From Stappia sp. 28M-7 (GTDB lineage Bacteria; Pseudomonadota; Alphaproteobacteria; Rhizobiales; Stappiaceae), in the NCBI RefSeq assembly GCF_014252955.1, contig NZ_JACMIA010000001.1, positions 2,378,258-2,442,257 of the forward strand: DNA of 64,000 bases, in the 5' to 3' direction. Shown here in pieces: positions 26,395 through 37,193 of the stretch; within the stretch, counting starts at the first letter, position 1, and the number at the start of each line of letters is the position of its first letter. The notes below the pieces were generated by a model. The model worked only from the letters and a program-made list of their open reading frames with translations, made no database searches and was not told the origin of the DNA. The position numbers were made by a program, and so were the translations under genes.

Positions 26395-27771
26395 TCAGAA
26401 GAATTCCAGGCTGACGCGGAACATCTGCTCCACCTGCCGCACCCGCTCCGCAATGGCAAACAGCACACAGCGGTCATGGGCGCGGATCACGGTGGAGCCG
26501 TCCGGCGTAATCACGGTCCCGTCGCGGAAGACCGCGCCGACGCGAATGCCGTCGGGCAGATCGACCTCCCGCAAGGGCTTGCCGACGAGCGGCGAGGTTT
26601 CCAGTGCTTCGGCCTCGATGACCTCGGCCGCGCCGTTCTGCAGAGCATGGACACCGCGGATACGGCCGCGCCGCACATGCTGCAGGATCTTGGAGATCGT
26701 CACTTGCCTTGGATTGACGAAGGCGTCAATGCCGAGCGCATGGGCGAAGGTCGGATAGCTCGGATTGTTGAGCAGCGACAGGTTGCGCTTGCAGCCGAGC
26801 TTCTTGGCCATCACGCAGGACAGGATGTTGACCTCGTCCTCGTTGGTCAGCGCGATCAAGGTGTCCGCGTCCTGAATGTCGGCTTCCTTGAGGATGGTCT
26901 GGTCCAGCGCGCTGCCATGCAGGATCACGGCGCGCTTCAAGGTGTCGGCGATGCTGAGCGCGCGCTCGCGCGAATGCTCGATGATCTTGACCTTGGCCGC
27001 CGACTGGCGCTGTTCCAGCGTGCGCGCGACATAATGGCCGATATTGCCGCCGCCGGCGATGACGACGCGGGTCGCCTCCGGCTCCTCGTGACCGAAGATC
27101 GCCAGCGTCCGCCGCACCTGGTCGCGCCGCGCGACCACATAGACCAGATCGCCGACGAACAGCGTGTCGGAACTCTTGGGAACGAAGAGATGGTTGCCGC
27201 GAAACACGCCGGTGACCACAGCGCCGAGATCGGGAAACAGCTCGGTGAGCTGGCGCAGCGGCGTGTTCACCACCGGGCAATCCTCCCGGCAGATCAGGCC
27301 GACCACAACCACCTGGTCGTCGGCAAAGCGCACGGTCTCCACCGCCCCGGGCAGCGCAAGGCGGCGCAGCACCATCTCGCCCACCTCGATCTCCGGCGAG
27401 ATGATGACGTCGATGGGCATGTTGTCCCGGGAGAAGAGGTCGCTCCAATGCGGCTTCAGATAGCTCTGGGCCCGCACGCGCGCCACCTTGGTCGGCACCT
27501 TGAACAGGGAATGGGCCACCTGGCAGGCGACCATGTTGACCTCGTCGTAGAGGGTGACGGCGATCAGCATGTCGGCCTGGTCCGCGCCGGCCTGCGCCAG
27601 CACATCCGGATGCGCGCCATGGCCGACGAACCCGCGCACGTCGAGCGTGTCGCGGATCGCGTTGATCAGCCGCGGCGAGGAATCGATGACAGAGACATCG
27701 TTCTGTTCGGCCGCAAGCTTCTCGGCAATGCCGTAGCCCACCTGGCCGGCGCCGCAAATCACCACTCTCAT
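26395..27771 (-). CDS. trkA: Trk potassium uptake regulatory subunit TrkA
   Basis: Peripheral NAD-binding subunit that gates the TrkH/TrkG potassium channel. The 458 residues contain two Rossmann domains (GAGQVGYGIAEKL at 7-19 and AGGGNIGHYVARTLE in the second half), each followed by a TrkA-C domain, the standard four-part layout. It lies 57 bp downstream of ntrX and 43 bp upstream of dat. No trkH gene is in view. Confidence 0.96.
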   Translation of the reverse strand: MRVVICGAGQVGYGIAEKLAAEQNDVSVIDSSPRLINAIRDTLDVRGFVGHGAHPDVLAQAGADQADMLIAVTLYDEVNMVACQVAHSLFKVPTKVARVRAQSYLKPHWSDLFSRDNMPIDVIISPEIEVGEMVLRRLALPGAVETVRFADDQVVVVGLICREDCPVVNTPLRQLTELFPDLGAVVTGVFRGNHLFVPKSSDTLFVGDLVYVVARRDQVRRTLAIFGHEEPEATRVVIAGGGNIGHYVARTLEQRQSAAKVKIIEHSRERALSIADTLKRAVILHGSALDQTILKEADIQDADTLIALTNEDEVNILSCVMAKKLGCKRNLSLLNNPSYPTFAHALGIDAFVNPRQVTISKILQHVRRGRIRGVHALQNGAAEVIEAEALETSPLVGKPLREVDLPDGIRVGAVFRDGTVITPDGSTVIRAHDRCVLFAIAERVRQVEQMFRVSLEFF

Positions 27772-27828
27772 CGGATCGAAGTCCCTTCAAGGTGTCCGGT
27801 CAATCCGGAACCTACCACGTCGCAACGG

Positions 27829-29205
27829 CTATGAAAGACCAAGCGACTTCAGCTTCCGGTGCAGGGCGGAACGTTCCATGCCGACGAACTCCGCCGTACG
27901 CGACACGTTGCCTCCGAACCGCTTAATCTGGGCCTGCAGGTAATCCCGCTCGAACATCTCGCGCGCATCCCGAAGCGGCAGCGCCATCAAGTGCTCGCCG
28001 CCGCCATTGGTCGGCAGGCTCGGCACGTCGGCACCGATCTCGCCCGGAAGCAGGTCGGCGGTGATCACGGCCTCCGAATCGCCGCGGGTCAGGATCATCA
28101 GCCGTTCGACGTTGTTGCGCAGCTGGCGCACGTTGCCCGGCCAGTCATGGGCCTGCAGCACCGCCATCGCATCCTCGCCGATCTTGCGGATCGGCAGGCC
28201 GGATGCAGCCGAAATCTGCTCCATGAAGAAATGGACCAGGTCGGGAATGTCGTCGCGCCGCTCGGCCAACGGCGGCACCTGCAGCGGCACCACGCCCAGC
28301 CGGTGGAACAGGTCCTCGCGGAAGCGCGCCTCGGAGATCTCGCCCTCCAGGTTGCGCGCGCTCGAGGACAGGATCCGGATATCGACGCTGACCTTGCCGA
28401 CACCGCCGACGCGGGTGAAGGTCTGGTCGACAAGCACGCGCAGGATCTTGCCCTGGGTCTCGTAGGGCATGTCGGCGACTTCATCGATGTAGAGCGTGCC
28501 GCCATGGGCCTCTTCCATCGCGCCGACCTTGCGGATCCGCCCGTCGGAATCCTCGATGCCGAAGAGCTCCTCTTCCATGCGTTCGGGCGTGATCGTCGCC
28601 GCGTTGATCACCACGAAGGGATTGCGCGCGCGCTGCGACATGGCGTGGATCGTGCGGGCGGTCAGCTCCTTGCCGGCGCCCGAGGGACCGATGATCAGCA
28701 CCCGGCTGTTGGTCGGGGCGACACGCTCGATCATGTGGCGCAGGTTGTTCATCGCGCTGCTGGCGCCCAGCAGCTCCGGCGCATCGCCGCTGCGCTGGCG
28801 CAGCTGCTTGATCTCGCGCTTGAGCGAAGTGGCCTCCAGCGCGCGCTCGGTGATCAGCACCAGCCGGTCGGCCTTGAACGGCTTCTCGATATAGTCGTAG
28901 GCGCCGCGCTTGATGGCCGACACCGCCGTCTCGACATTGCCGTGACCGGAAATGATCACCACCGGCAGGTCGGGGTCCTGCGCCTTGATGGCATCCAGCA
29001 GCTCCAGCCCGTCCAGACGACTGCCCTGGAGCCAGATGTCCAGCACGACCATGGACGGTCGACGCTCCTGGATTGCGGCGAGCGCGCTATCGCTGTCGCC
29101 GGCCGTGCGCGTCTTGTAGCCCTCGTCGTCGAGGATGCCGGCGATGAGGTCGCGAATGTCGGCCTCGTCGTCAACGATCAGGATATCATACGCCATCTGT
29201 AGCAA
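27829..29205 (-). CDS. ntrX: nitrogen-assimilation response regulator NtrX
   Basis: Response regulator of the NtrYX system. The 458 residues hold a receiver domain with phospho-acceptor D56 in VVLDIW, an AAA+ domain with Walker A GPSGAGKE (173-180), and a Fis-type DNA-binding end (GGNVSRTAEFVGMERSALHRK). After ELFG (213-216) the loop reads IEDSDGRIRKVGAMEEA, so the GAFTGA motif that contacts sigma54 is missing. This is known in alphaproteobacterial NtrX and implies action without sigma54, or as a repressor. The start overlaps the ntrY end by 20 bp (11 bp if the ATG at codon 4 is used). Confidence 0.95.
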   Translation of the reverse strand: MLQMAYDILIVDDEADIRDLIAGILDDEGYKTRTAGDSDSALAAIQERRPSMVVLDIWLQGSRLDGLELLDAIKAQDPDLPVVIISGHGNVETAVSAIKRGAYDYIEKPFKADRLVLITERALEATSLKREIKQLRQRSGDAPELLGASSAMNNLRHMIERVAPTNSRVLIIGPSGAGKELTARTIHAMSQRARNPFVVINAATITPERMEEELFGIEDSDGRIRKVGAMEEAHGGTLYIDEVADMPYETQGKILRVLVDQTFTRVGGVGKVSVDIRILSSSARNLEGEISEARFREDLFHRLGVVPLQVPPLAERRDDIPDLVHFFMEQISAASGLPIRKIGEDAMAVLQAHDWPGNVRQLRNNVERLMILTRGDSEAVITADLLPGEIGADVPSLPTNGGGEHLMALPLRDAREMFERDYLQAQIKRFGGNVSRTAEFVGMERSALHRKLKSLGLS

Positions 29206-31477
29206 CCGTCTCCGGGGTCACGGACGCCTCGCCTGCGTCTGGCGGAAGATCCGCCGTGTTTCGTACCATCGTAAGGCGGACCATGGCCCCTCGTCCGCCT
29301 CCAATGCTCTCGTCTCGCACCGGCGCATCGAGAAGCTCGATGCCGCCGCCGTGCTCTTCCATGATCTTCTTGACGATTGCGAGACCAAGGCCGGTGCCCT
29401 TGTCCCGCGTCGTCATGTACGGCTCCAGCAACCGCTGGCGGTTCTCCACCGGCAGGCCGATGCCATTGTCCACCACCTCGATGGCGATGGTCTCGCCGTC
29501 CTGGTGCACGGTGACGTCGATCCGCCCCTTGCTGCCGCTGCCGGCCGGCACCGCCAGTACGGATTCCGTCGCGTTCTTGATGACGTTGGTCAGCGCCTGC
29601 CCGACCAGCCTCTGGTCGAACCGCGCCTTGACGGCCACCTCCGGCAGGTCGGTGCGGATCGAGATGTCCGGATTGGCGACGCTCTGCAGGAAGGCTGCCT
29701 CGCGCACCGTGGTACGCAGGTCGCTGGTGCTCATCGTCGGCTTCGGCATGCGCGCGAAGGACGAGAACTCGTCGACCATCCGCCCGATGTCGCCAACCTG
29801 GCGGATGATCGTGTCGATGCACTGGTCGAACACGGTGCGGTCGTCGTCGACGATCGTCTTGCCGTAGCGCCGGCGGATACGCTCCGCCGACAGCTGGATC
29901 GGCGTCAACGGGTTCTTGATCTCATGCGCGATACGGCGCGCAACGTCGGCCCAGGCCGAGGTGCGCTGGGCGGTGACGAGATCGGTGATGTCGTCCAGCG
30001 TGACCACGAAACCGTGCTCGCTGCGGGTCGACTGCTCGCTGGTCACGCGCACGTTCACGCTGCGCTCGCGTCCATGCCGGTGCAGCGAGACCTGCGTCTC
30101 GGTCATCCGGTCGTCGGCGCGCGCCAGCACATCCTCCACCACCGAGGCAAGCTCCGGAACCACGCGCCCCAAAGGTTCGTCCAGCAGCGCGCTTTCGCTG
30201 ACATCGAGCAGAGACAGCGCCGATCGGTTCACCAGCGTGATGCGCCCGGTATCGTCGATGCCGATGACGCCGGCGGTGACGCCCGAAAGCACGGCCTCGG
30301 TAAAGCGGCGGCGACGGTCGATCTGGTCGTTGGCCGCCAGCAACGCATCGCGCTGACCGCGCAGCTGCGCCGTCATGTTGTTGAAGGTGGCACCCAGATT
30401 GGCAAGGTCCCCAGCCGACTTGTCGGTCTCCACCTGGACATAGAGATTGCCCTTGGAAACCTGGTCGGCAGCGCCGATGAGCCGGCGGATCGGCGCCACC
30501 AGCATGTTGGCAAAGCCGAAGCCGATCCAGATCGAGGACAGCAACAGCACCAGGGTGACGCCGGTATAGACGAGCGCGAAGGCCACCTGCACGCCGAACC
30601 GGCTCTGCTCCATGCGGCCGTACTGGCTGGCCCCGTCCTCGGCCAGACGCATGTAGTCGACCACGCGCTTGTCCATCGCACGGGTGACATAGAGGTACAT
30701 GTCCTCATAGGCGGAGAGCTTCATCACGCCGCCGACGAGGTTGGATACGCCCGGCGCGATCAGCACCGGCTCGCCCGCCGCCGCCTGCCCGAACGCCTCC
30801 ACCGGCGGCAGGATCACCTCCACGTCCGGATTGACGACGGCGCGGGTAATCACCGTGCCGTCCGGCTTCATCAGATAGGCGCCGCCGAGCGCGCGCAAGG
30901 TGGTCTGCGTCTGGAAGAAACTGTCGAAGCGGGTCGGCTCGAAGTCGTAGACCGCCTTGGCCCGGTCGATATCGCTGGCCATCGCGATAAGGTCGCCCCG
31001 CAGCACGCGGGCGTGTTCCTGCAGGTAGGCCTGCGCCACGGTGAGCGCATTGTCGATGATCAGCCGCGTGCGGTCCTCGAACCAGCGGTCGAGGCCGCGG
31101 TCGAGGGTGATGGTCGCGAGAATGGCGACAAGAACGGCCGGCACCGCCGCCACGACGCTGAACAGCGTGACGATGCGCCCGTGCAGGCGGGCGGCCGCGC
31201 GCCCTCGTCGCCGAGCCTGCAGAAGCGCTGCGAACTCGAGCCCGATCAGCAGCAGCAGGATGGCCACCAGCACGCCGTTGATCACCATCGCGACCTGCGC
31301 GACGGGACCGTCCGGCGCGATCGGCGTCACGCCCATCAGCACGAAAAAGGTCAGCGTGATGGAGATCAGCGAGACGATGACCAGCACGAGGCCGATGCGG
31401 CGCACGCGCAATCCGCTCCGACCGCTGTCGGATGGGGAATCTGCTCCGCTGGTTCTCTCGGCAAGCACAGTCGGCAA
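29186..31477 (-). CDS. ntrY: NtrY sensor histidine kinase
   Basis: Membrane-bound kinase partner of NtrX. Of 763 residues, the N-terminal third carries hydrophobic helices (about 27-50, 60-86, 101-125) and a periplasmic region closed by another helix near 300-325. HAMP and PAS domains follow, then H518 in [13 protein letters not shown], and a HATPase_c domain with NVIKNATES and GIGLPVENR. The start is TTG at 31477 or the GTG three codons later; no ATG is nearby. It sits 104 bp downstream of ntrC, and its end overlaps ntrX. Confidence 0.95.
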   Translation of the reverse strand: MPTVLAERTSGADSPSDSGRSGLRVRRIGLVLVIVSLISITLTFFVLMGVTPIAPDGPVAQVAMVINGVLVAILLLLIGLEFAALLQARRRGRAAARLHGRIVTLFSVVAAVPAVLVAILATITLDRGLDRWFEDRTRLIIDNALTVAQAYLQEHARVLRGDLIAMASDIDRAKAVYDFEPTRFDSFFQTQTTLRALGGAYLMKPDGTVITRAVVNPDVEVILPPVEAFGQAAAGEPVLIAPGVSNLVGGVMKLSAYEDMYLYVTRAMDKRVVDYMRLAEDGASQYGRMEQSRFGVQVAFALVYTGVTLVLLLSSIWIGFGFANMLVAPIRRLIGAADQVSKGNLYVQVETDKSAGDLANLGATFNNMTAQLRGQRDALLAANDQIDRRRRFTEAVLSGVTAGVIGIDDTGRITLVNRSALSLLDVSESALLDEPLGRVVPELASVVEDVLARADDRMTETQVSLHRHGRERSVNVRVTSEQSTRSEHGFVVTLDDITDLVTAQRTSAWADVARRIAHEIKNPLTPIQLSAERIRRRYGKTIVDDDRTVFDQCIDTIIRQVGDIGRMVDEFSSFARMPKPTMSTSDLRTTVREAAFLQSVANPDISIRTDLPEVAVKARFDQRLVGQALTNVIKNATESVLAVPAGSGSKGRIDVTVHQDGETIAIEVVDNGIGLPVENRQRLLEPYMTTRDKGTGLGLAIVKKIMEEHGGGIELLDAPVRDESIGGGRGAMVRLTMVRNTADLPPDAGEASVTPETVATDGV

Positions 31478-31581
31478 CCGTCGCTAGAATCGGCCCAGGC
31501 GGGTCCGTTGCTGGGAATGCGGCACCCTTACCACACAATGTTGCCAAATTACGACAGAGATGCCGCCGCGTGAAGCCAGCG

Positions 31582-33018
31582 TCAGCGGTTGGACCGGATC
31601 ACCTGGACGTCGAGATCGCGGATTTTCTTGCGCAACGTGTTGCGGTTCACGCCGAGCAGCTCCGCCGCCTTGATCTGGTTGCCTCGCGTTGCGGCAAGCG
31701 CCGCACCGATCAACGGATACTCAACCTCGCGCAGGATGCGGTGATAGAGCCCGGGAGGCGGCAGCGCCTCGCCAAAGGCCTGGAAGTAGGTGTTGAGATA
31801 GCGCTCGACCGATCCGGAGAGATCGATCTGGGCGTTCTCCTCTTCCTCGACGCTGGGCGCAGGCTGGCTGAGTTCCTGATCGATCAACGCCGCGGAGATC
31901 ACATCCTGCGGATAAAGCGCCGAAAGCCGCCGGACGAGGTTTTCCAGCTCGCGCACGTTGCCTGGCCAGCGATAGCGGCGCAGCCGGTCGATGGCGGCCG
32001 TCTCGATCTGCTTGGCCGGAAGCCCCTCCTTCTCGGCCAGCGTGAAGAAGTGCCGCACCAGATCCGGAATGTCCTCGATGCGTTCGCGCAGCGGCGGGAG
32101 CCGGATCGGCACCACGTTCAGCCGGTAATAAAGGTCCTCGCGGAAGAGGCCCTGATTGATCAGCTGACGCAGGTCCTTGTTGGTGGCCGCGACGATGCGC
32201 ACGTCCGTGCGGATCGGCACGCGCCCGCCGACGGTGGTGTATTCGCCCTGTTGCAGGACGCGCAGGAGCCGCGTCTGCGCCTCCATCGGCATGTCGCCGA
32301 TTTCGTCGAGGAACAGCGTGCCGCCGTCGGCCTGCTCGAAGCGGCCGGCAGAGCGCTGCTGCGCACCGGTGAAGGCGCCCTTTTCGTGGCCGAACAGCTC
32401 GGCCTCGATCAGGTCGCGCGGGATTGCCGCCATGTTGATGGCAACGAAGGGGCCGTTGCGGCGCTTGCCGTAGTCGTGCAGGGCGCGGGCGACGAGCTCC
32501 TTACCGGTTCCCGACTCGCCGTTGATCATCACCGACAGGTCGGTCTGCATCAGACGGGCGAGCACCCGGTAGATTTCCTGCATGGCCGGCGAGCGCCCGA
32601 CCAGCGGGATGTTCTCGCCTGCCTCCTCCGGCTCGTCCATCTTGATCCGGCGCGGCTCCGAAAGAGCGCGGCCGACGATGCTGGTCAGCTCCTTCAGGTC
32701 GAAGGGCTTGGGCAGATACTCGTAAGCCCCCTTCTCCGAGGCTCGGATCGCCGTCATGAACGTGTTCTGCGCGCTCATGACGATGACCGGCAGGTCCGGC
32801 CGCAGCTTCTTGATGCGCGGCAGGACGTCGAATGCGTTCTCGTCCGGCATCATCACGTCGGTGACGACGAGGTCGCCGTCGCCGGAGCTGACCCAGCGCC
32901 AGAGCGTGGTCGCGTTGGAGGTGAGCCGGACGGTGTAGCCAGCGCGTGACAGCGCCTGGTTCAGCACCGTGCGGATTGCGGCGTCGTCATCGGCAACGAG
33001 GATGGTCCCGGTCGGCAT
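31582..33018 (-). CDS. ntrC: nitrogen regulation response regulator NtrC
   Basis: Sigma54 activator of nitrogen-scavenging genes, phosphorylated by NtrB. The 478 residues have D54 in VVTDVMMPD, Walker A GESGTGKE (167-174), an intact GAFTGA loop at 214-219, and a Fis-type helix-turn-helix at the end ([15 protein letters not shown]). It is 17 bp downstream of ntrB in the same operon. The intact GAFTGA contrasts with NtrX next door. Confidence 0.97.
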   Translation of the reverse strand: MPTGTILVADDDAAIRTVLNQALSRAGYTVRLTSNATTLWRWVSSGDGDLVVTDVMMPDENAFDVLPRIKKLRPDLPVIVMSAQNTFMTAIRASEKGAYEYLPKPFDLKELTSIVGRALSEPRRIKMDEPEEAGENIPLVGRSPAMQEIYRVLARLMQTDLSVMINGESGTGKELVARALHDYGKRRNGPFVAINMAAIPRDLIEAELFGHEKGAFTGAQQRSAGRFEQADGGTLFLDEIGDMPMEAQTRLLRVLQQGEYTTVGGRVPIRTDVRIVAATNKDLRQLINQGLFREDLYYRLNVVPIRLPPLRERIEDIPDLVRHFFTLAEKEGLPAKQIETAAIDRLRRYRWPGNVRELENLVRRLSALYPQDVISAALIDQELSQPAPSVEEEENAQIDLSGSVERYLNTYFQAFGEALPPPGLYHRILREVEYPLIGAALAATRGNQIKAAELLGVNRNTLRKKIRDLDVQVIRSNR

Positions 33019-33035
33019 GGTCGGTGTCCCAGATG

Positions 33036-34151
33036 TCAGATTTCGTCCTGCGTCGCGTAGGCGGGCATCAGGATTCGGAAAACGGTTCGGCCGGGCTGGC
33101 TGTCACATTCGATGACGCCGCCATGGTCGCCGATGATCTTGGCGACCAGGGCAAGCCCCAGGCCGGAGCCGTTGGCCTTGGTCGTCACGAAGGGGTCGAA
33201 GAGATGCGGCAGCAGGTCCTCGGGAACGCCCGGACCATTGTCTCGCACGCAGAATTCGAGCGGCAGGCTCACCCGCTCCCGCGAGCCCGGCACCGACAAA
33301 CGGATGCCGGGGCGATAGGCCGTGGTCAGCGTGATCTCGCCCGCCGGTTCGCCCGCCACCGCCTCGCTGGCGTTCTTCACCAGATTGAGGAACACCTGCA
33401 CCAGCTGGTCGCGATTGGCCAGGACCAGCGGCAGCGACGGGTCGTATTCGACATTGATCGGGATGTTGCGCGCAAAGCCGGAATTGGCGAGGCGCTGCAC
33501 ATGGTCGAGCACCACATGGATGTTGACCGGCTCGCGCTCCACGGGCCGCTCGTCGGAGAACACCTCCATCCGGTCGACCAGCTTCACGATCCGGTCGGTC
33601 TCATCCATGATCAGCCGCGTGAGCGGACGGTCGTCCTCGGCGGCCGAGGCCTCCAGCAGCTGCGCCGCGCCGCGAATGCCGGACAGCGGGTTCTTGATCT
33701 CGTGCGCCAGCATCGTGGCAAGACCCGAGACCGTGCGCGCCGCCCCGCGGGACGTCAGCTGGCGGTCGATCTTTTCCGCCATGCCCCGTTCCTGCAGCAT
33801 CAGGACAACGGCCCCCGGCCGGTCGGTTACCGGCGCGGCGATGATGTCGACGATCTTCTCCGCGCCGATGCGGGGCGAGCTGATGTCCACCTTGTATTCG
33901 TTGACTGGCGCACCGCGCTCCCTGACCTGCGAGATCAGCATCAGGAGCGGACTTCCGAAGGGTACGAAATGGGACACCGGATGCCGGCGCAGCACCTGCG
34001 CGCTGGCGCGGAAGAAGCTTTCCGCCGCCATGTTGGCCTCGACGATGCGCCCTTGCGGGTCGACCAGGATCAGCGGATGCGGCAAGGCATCGAGGATCTG
34101 GCCGTTGGTGCCGGGGATGGGACTGGCAGCGGCTTCGCGTGCGCCTCTCAT
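33036..34151 (-). CDS. ntrB: nitrogen regulation sensor kinase NtrB
   Basis: Cytoplasmic kinase/phosphatase that senses nitrogen status through PII protein and acts on NtrC. 371 residues from the ATG at 34151, whose first bases overlap the dusB stop (ATGA); an open frame continues upstream but only as a shadow of dusB. A PAS domain is at about 17-125 ([21 protein letters not shown]). The phospho-accepting histidine is H150 in [12 protein letters not shown], and the ATP-binding domain includes [10 protein letters not shown] and GLGLALV. No membrane segment is present, as expected. Confidence 0.96.
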   Translation of the reverse strand: MRGAREAAASPIPGTNGQILDALPHPLILVDPQGRIVEANMAAESFFRASAQVLRRHPVSHFVPFGSPLLMLISQVRERGAPVNEYKVDISSPRIGAEKIVDIIAAPVTDRPGAVVLMLQERGMAEKIDRQLTSRGAARTVSGLATMLAHEIKNPLSGIRGAAQLLEASAAEDDRPLTRLIMDETDRIVKLVDRMEVFSDERPVEREPVNIHVVLDHVQRLANSGFARNIPINVEYDPSLPLVLANRDQLVQVFLNLVKNASEAVAGEPAGEITLTTAYRPGIRLSVPGSRERVSLPLEFCVRDNGPGVPEDLLPHLFDPFVTTKANGSGLGLALVAKIIGDHGGVIECDSQPGRTVFRILMPAYATQDEI

Positions 34152-35182
34152 GCGGCGGCCTCCAGGCTGGTTCCGGTCTCCGGCATGCCCGAAAAACAGG
34201 CCATGAGGCTGGCAGCGACAAAGCCGGCATCTTCCGAGGTCAGGATCTTCTGGCGCAGGGCACCGGGCGCATCGGGCGCGCCCGCGTCCAGATACCAGGC
34301 GATATGCTTGCGGGCGAGCCGCAGCCCCTTCTGCGGGCCGTAGAGCTCTTGCATCATCTCGATATGCTCGCACACCAGCTCGCCGAGCTCGGCACCGGAC
34401 GGAACCTGAGGGCTGGGCAGGCCGTCCAGCTCGGCGGCGATTGCCCCCGGCAGCCACGGCCGGCCATAGGCCGCGCGCCCGACCATCACCGCATCGGCGC
34501 CGGAACGGGTCATCATCTCGCGTGCATCGTCCGCCGAGGAACAATCGCCATTGGCGACCAGCGGAACGGCAATGCGTTCGCGCACCGCCCGGATCGCATC
34601 CCAGTCCGCCTGCCCCTTGTAGAACTGGCAACGGGTACGGCCATGGACGGTGATCATTGCAACACCGGCCGCCTCGGCTCTAGCGGCAAGCTCCGGCGCG
34701 TTGAGAGAATCGTGATCCCAGCCAAGGCGCATCTTCAGCGTCACCGGCACGGACACCGCGCCGACGGTCGCCTCTACCAGCGTCAGGGCATGGTCGAGAT
34801 CGCGCATGAGCGCCGACCCGGAATAACCGGACGTCACCTTCTTGGCCGGGCAGCCCATGTTGATGTCGATGACATCGGCTCCGGCAGCCTCCGCCAGACG
34901 CGCGCCCTCCGCCATCCAGCGGGCCTCGCGGCCGGCGAGCTGCACCACATGCGGCGCGCCGGCGATTCCCTCGCTGCGAAGACGGGTTTCCGGATGGCCC
35001 TCGGCCAGCTGCTCGCACGCCACCATTTCGGAGACCACGAGCCCGGCGCCGAAGCGATGCGCCAAACGCCGGAAAGCCACATCGGTGACGCCGGACATGG
35101 GGGCGAGGAACACGCGATTGGCGCTCTCGACAGTCCCGATCCTGATGCCGCGGCAGCCTGCGCCGTCCTGATGAATGCTCAT
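34148..35182 (-). CDS. dusB: tRNA-dihydrouridine synthase DusB (NifR3)
   Basis: FMN enzyme reducing uridines in the tRNA D-loop. 344 residues from the ATG at 35182, with AGGAAAG 12 bp upstream; the frame is open further upstream, but MSIHQDGAG leads into the conserved [10 protein letters not shown]. The catalytic cysteine is in [20 protein letters not shown]. In alphaproteobacteria dusB is classically the first gene of the ntrBC operon (the nifR3 locus), and the 4-bp overlap with ntrB here fits that. It is divergent from ispDF. Confidence 0.96.
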   Translation of the reverse strand: MSIHQDGAGCRGIRIGTVESANRVFLAPMSGVTDVAFRRLAHRFGAGLVVSEMVACEQLAEGHPETRLRSEGIAGAPHVVQLAGREARWMAEGARLAEAAGADVIDINMGCPAKKVTSGYSGSALMRDLDHALTLVEATVGAVSVPVTLKMRLGWDHDSLNAPELAARAEAAGVAMITVHGRTRCQFYKGQADWDAIRAVRERIAVPLVANGDCSSADDAREMMTRSGADAVMVGRAAYGRPWLPGAIAAELDGLPSPQVPSGAELGELVCEHIEMMQELYGPQKGLRLARKHIAWYLDAGAPDAPGALRQKILTSEDAGFVAASLMACFSGMPETGTSLEAAA

Positions 35183-35321
35183 ATGATGTGCACTTTCCTG
35201 TGTGCCTACAGAATAGACAATGCCGTTTACGCTGCAAGTGCGAAATTCACGGCTCCGACATAAGCCTTGTGGATGCGTGGCGAAACCGTCAAAACCGCCG
35301 CATCCGCATTGACGACCGGAC

Positions 35322-36590
35322 ATGACGATGACCTCGCCTGCCAGTTTCCCGCCGGGCGCCGCCGATCGGGTGGCCATGCTGATCGTCGCGGCAGGCAAGG
35401 GCCTGCGCGCGGGCGGCGGCCTGCCCAAGCAGTATCGCAAGATCGGCGGCACGCCCGTGCTGCGACGCACAATCGAGGCCGCCCTCGCCTGCGAGCGCGT
35501 ATCCTGCGTCGTGGTGCTTATCGGCGAAGACGACGGCACCCATTATGCCGACTGCATCGCCGGTCTTGCAGATCCGCGCCTTCGGCCGCCGGCCACCGGC
35601 GGCGACACGCGCCAGCAAACGGTTCTGAACGGATTGCGTGCGCTGGACGACTTCGCCCCCGACATCGTTCTTGTCCACGACGGGGCCCGCCCCTTCGTCT
35701 CGGCAAAGGTCATAGCTGCGTCCATCGACGCGATTGTGACCGGTCACCGCGCTGCGATTGCGGCGATCCCGGTCTCCGACACGCTCAAGCGCGCGGATGG
35801 CGAAAGCGGCGCGATCCTCGGGACGGTGGAGCGCAGCGGACTTTATGCCGCGCAGACGCCGCAGGCCTTCCGCTATAGCGACATTCTGGCCGCGCATGAA
35901 CGGGCGGCGAGCGAAGGGCTTGCCTCCTTCACCGATGACGCGGCCGTTGCCGAATGGGCCGGCCACACGGTCGTGCTGACGCCCGGCGAAACCGGCAATA
36001 TCAAGATCACGACGGCGGAGGACCTGCGCCGCCTCGACAGCGAAAGCGCCACCAGGGAGCAGCGCATGGACATGGAAACGCGTGTCGCCACCGCCTACGA
36101 CGTGCACGCCTTCGAAGCGGGCAGCGGGGTCATTCTCGGCGGCATCCCCATTCCCCACGACCGCGCGCTGAAGGGGCACTCCGACGCGGACGTGGTGCTG
36201 CACGCACTCACCGACGCGGTCCTGGCGACCATCTGCGACGGCGACATCGGCCATCACTTCCCGCCGAGCGATCCGCAGTGGCGCGGTGCGCCCTCCGATC
36301 AGTTCCTTGCCTATGCGGTGGATCGGCTGCGCCAGCGCGGCGGCCGCATCTCCCATCTCGACGTGACGATCGTCTGCGAGCGCCCGAAGATCGGCCCCCA
36401 CCGCGAAACCATGCGCGCCCGCATCGCCGAGATTTGCGGCACGCCCCTGCACCGGGTATCGGTGAAGGCAACGACCTCCGAACGGCTCGGCTTCACGGGC
36501 CGCGAGGAAGGCATCGCGGCACTGGCGACCGCCACGGTCCGCCTGCCGGCCGAAGACGACGAGTTGCCCGCGCAAGGAGCCAGAGCGTGA
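35322..36590 (+). CDS. ispDF: bifunctional IspD/IspF isoprenoid (MEP pathway) enzyme
   Basis: One protein doing two steps of the MEP pathway: CTP-dependent cytidylyl transfer (IspD) and cyclisation to MEcPP (IspF). Of 422 residues, the IspD half (about 17-235) has [18 protein letters not shown] and VHDGARPF. The IspF half (about 255-412) has the metal motif YDVHAFE and [15 protein letters not shown]. The fusion is characteristic of alphaproteobacteria. The end overlaps pncC (GTGA), so the two are coupled. It is divergent from dusB over a 139-bp gap. Confidence 0.97.
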   Translation: MTMTSPASFPPGAADRVAMLIVAAGKGLRAGGGLPKQYRKIGGTPVLRRTIEAALACERVSCVVVLIGEDDGTHYADCIAGLADPRLRPPATGGDTRQQTVLNGLRALDDFAPDIVLVHDGARPFVSAKVIAASIDAIVTGHRAAIAAIPVSDTLKRADGESGAILGTVERSGLYAAQTPQAFRYSDILAAHERAASEGLASFTDDAAVAEWAGHTVVLTPGETGNIKITTAEDLRRLDSESATREQRMDMETRVATAYDVHAFEAGSGVILGGIPIPHDRALKGHSDADVVLHALTDAVLATICDGDIGHHFPPSDPQWRGAPSDQFLAYAVDRLRQRGGRISHLDVTIVCERPKIGPHRETMRARIAEICGTPLHRVSVKATTSERLGFTGREEGIAALATATVRLPAEDDELPAQGARA

Positions 36591-37111
36591 CCGATCTTGC
36601 CCGCATCGAGGACAGCGCCGCCCGGGTGATCCGCGAGGCGAGCGAAGCAGGGCTGATGCTGGCCACGGCCGAATCCTGCACCGGCGGACTGATCGCCGGG
36701 GCGCTGACGGAGATTGCCGGCTCGTCCTCGGCGGTCGAGCGCGGGTTCGTGACCTATTCGAACGAAGCGAAAAGCGACATGCTGGGCGTTCCGGCCGATC
36801 TGATCGCCCGCGTCGGCGCAGTCAGCCGCGAAGTCGCTATCGCGATGGCGGAAGGCGCGCTCGCCGCATCGCGCGCCGATGTGACCGTCGCCGTCACCGG
36901 TATTGCCGGACCGGGCGGCGGTTCGGCCGAAAAGCCGGTCGGCCTCGTTCATATGGCGCTGGCGGCAAAGGGCCTTTCCACGCATCATAAGGAATTGCGG
37001 TTCGGCGACATCGGGCGAAGCGGCGTGCGCCTTGCGACCGTGGAGCGCGCGCTGGCGGCCCTGTCACAGACCATCGCTAAAGTTTTAGCGGCCCGCACAA
37101 CGAACGAGTGA
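36587..37111 (+). CDS. pncC: nicotinamide-nucleotide amidase (CinA C-terminal type, PncC)
   Basis: Deamidates nicotinamide mononucleotide for NAD salvage. 174 residues starting at GTG 36587, overlapping the ispDF stop by 4 bp; the much longer in-frame extension upstream is ispDF in another frame. Family stretches [27 protein letters not shown] and [11 protein letters not shown] are visible. It is only the CinA C-terminal domain; the N-terminal MoaB-like domain of full CinA is absent, as usual at this locus. Confidence 0.94.
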   Translation: MTDLARIEDSAARVIREASEAGLMLATAESCTGGLIAGALTEIAGSSSAVERGFVTYSNEAKSDMLGVPADLIARVGAVSREVAIAMAEGALAASRADVTVAVTGIAGPGGGSAEKPVGLVHMALAAKGLSTHHKELRFGDIGRSGVRLATVERALAALSQTIAKVLAARTTNE

Positions 37112-37193
37112 CCAGTTCGGCAAAGTTTCTCCCCAGTTAATTGTTTTTTCTGGGGCATGCACCCAAAGTCCTTTGCAAACAGGGACATGTTAC

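Noticed and set aside
37131-37155. CCCCAG/CTGGGG hairpin between pncC and the secreted-protein gene
   Set aside because: The stem is short with a 13-nt loop, and the T-run lies inside the loop rather than after the stem, so it is not a convincing terminator.
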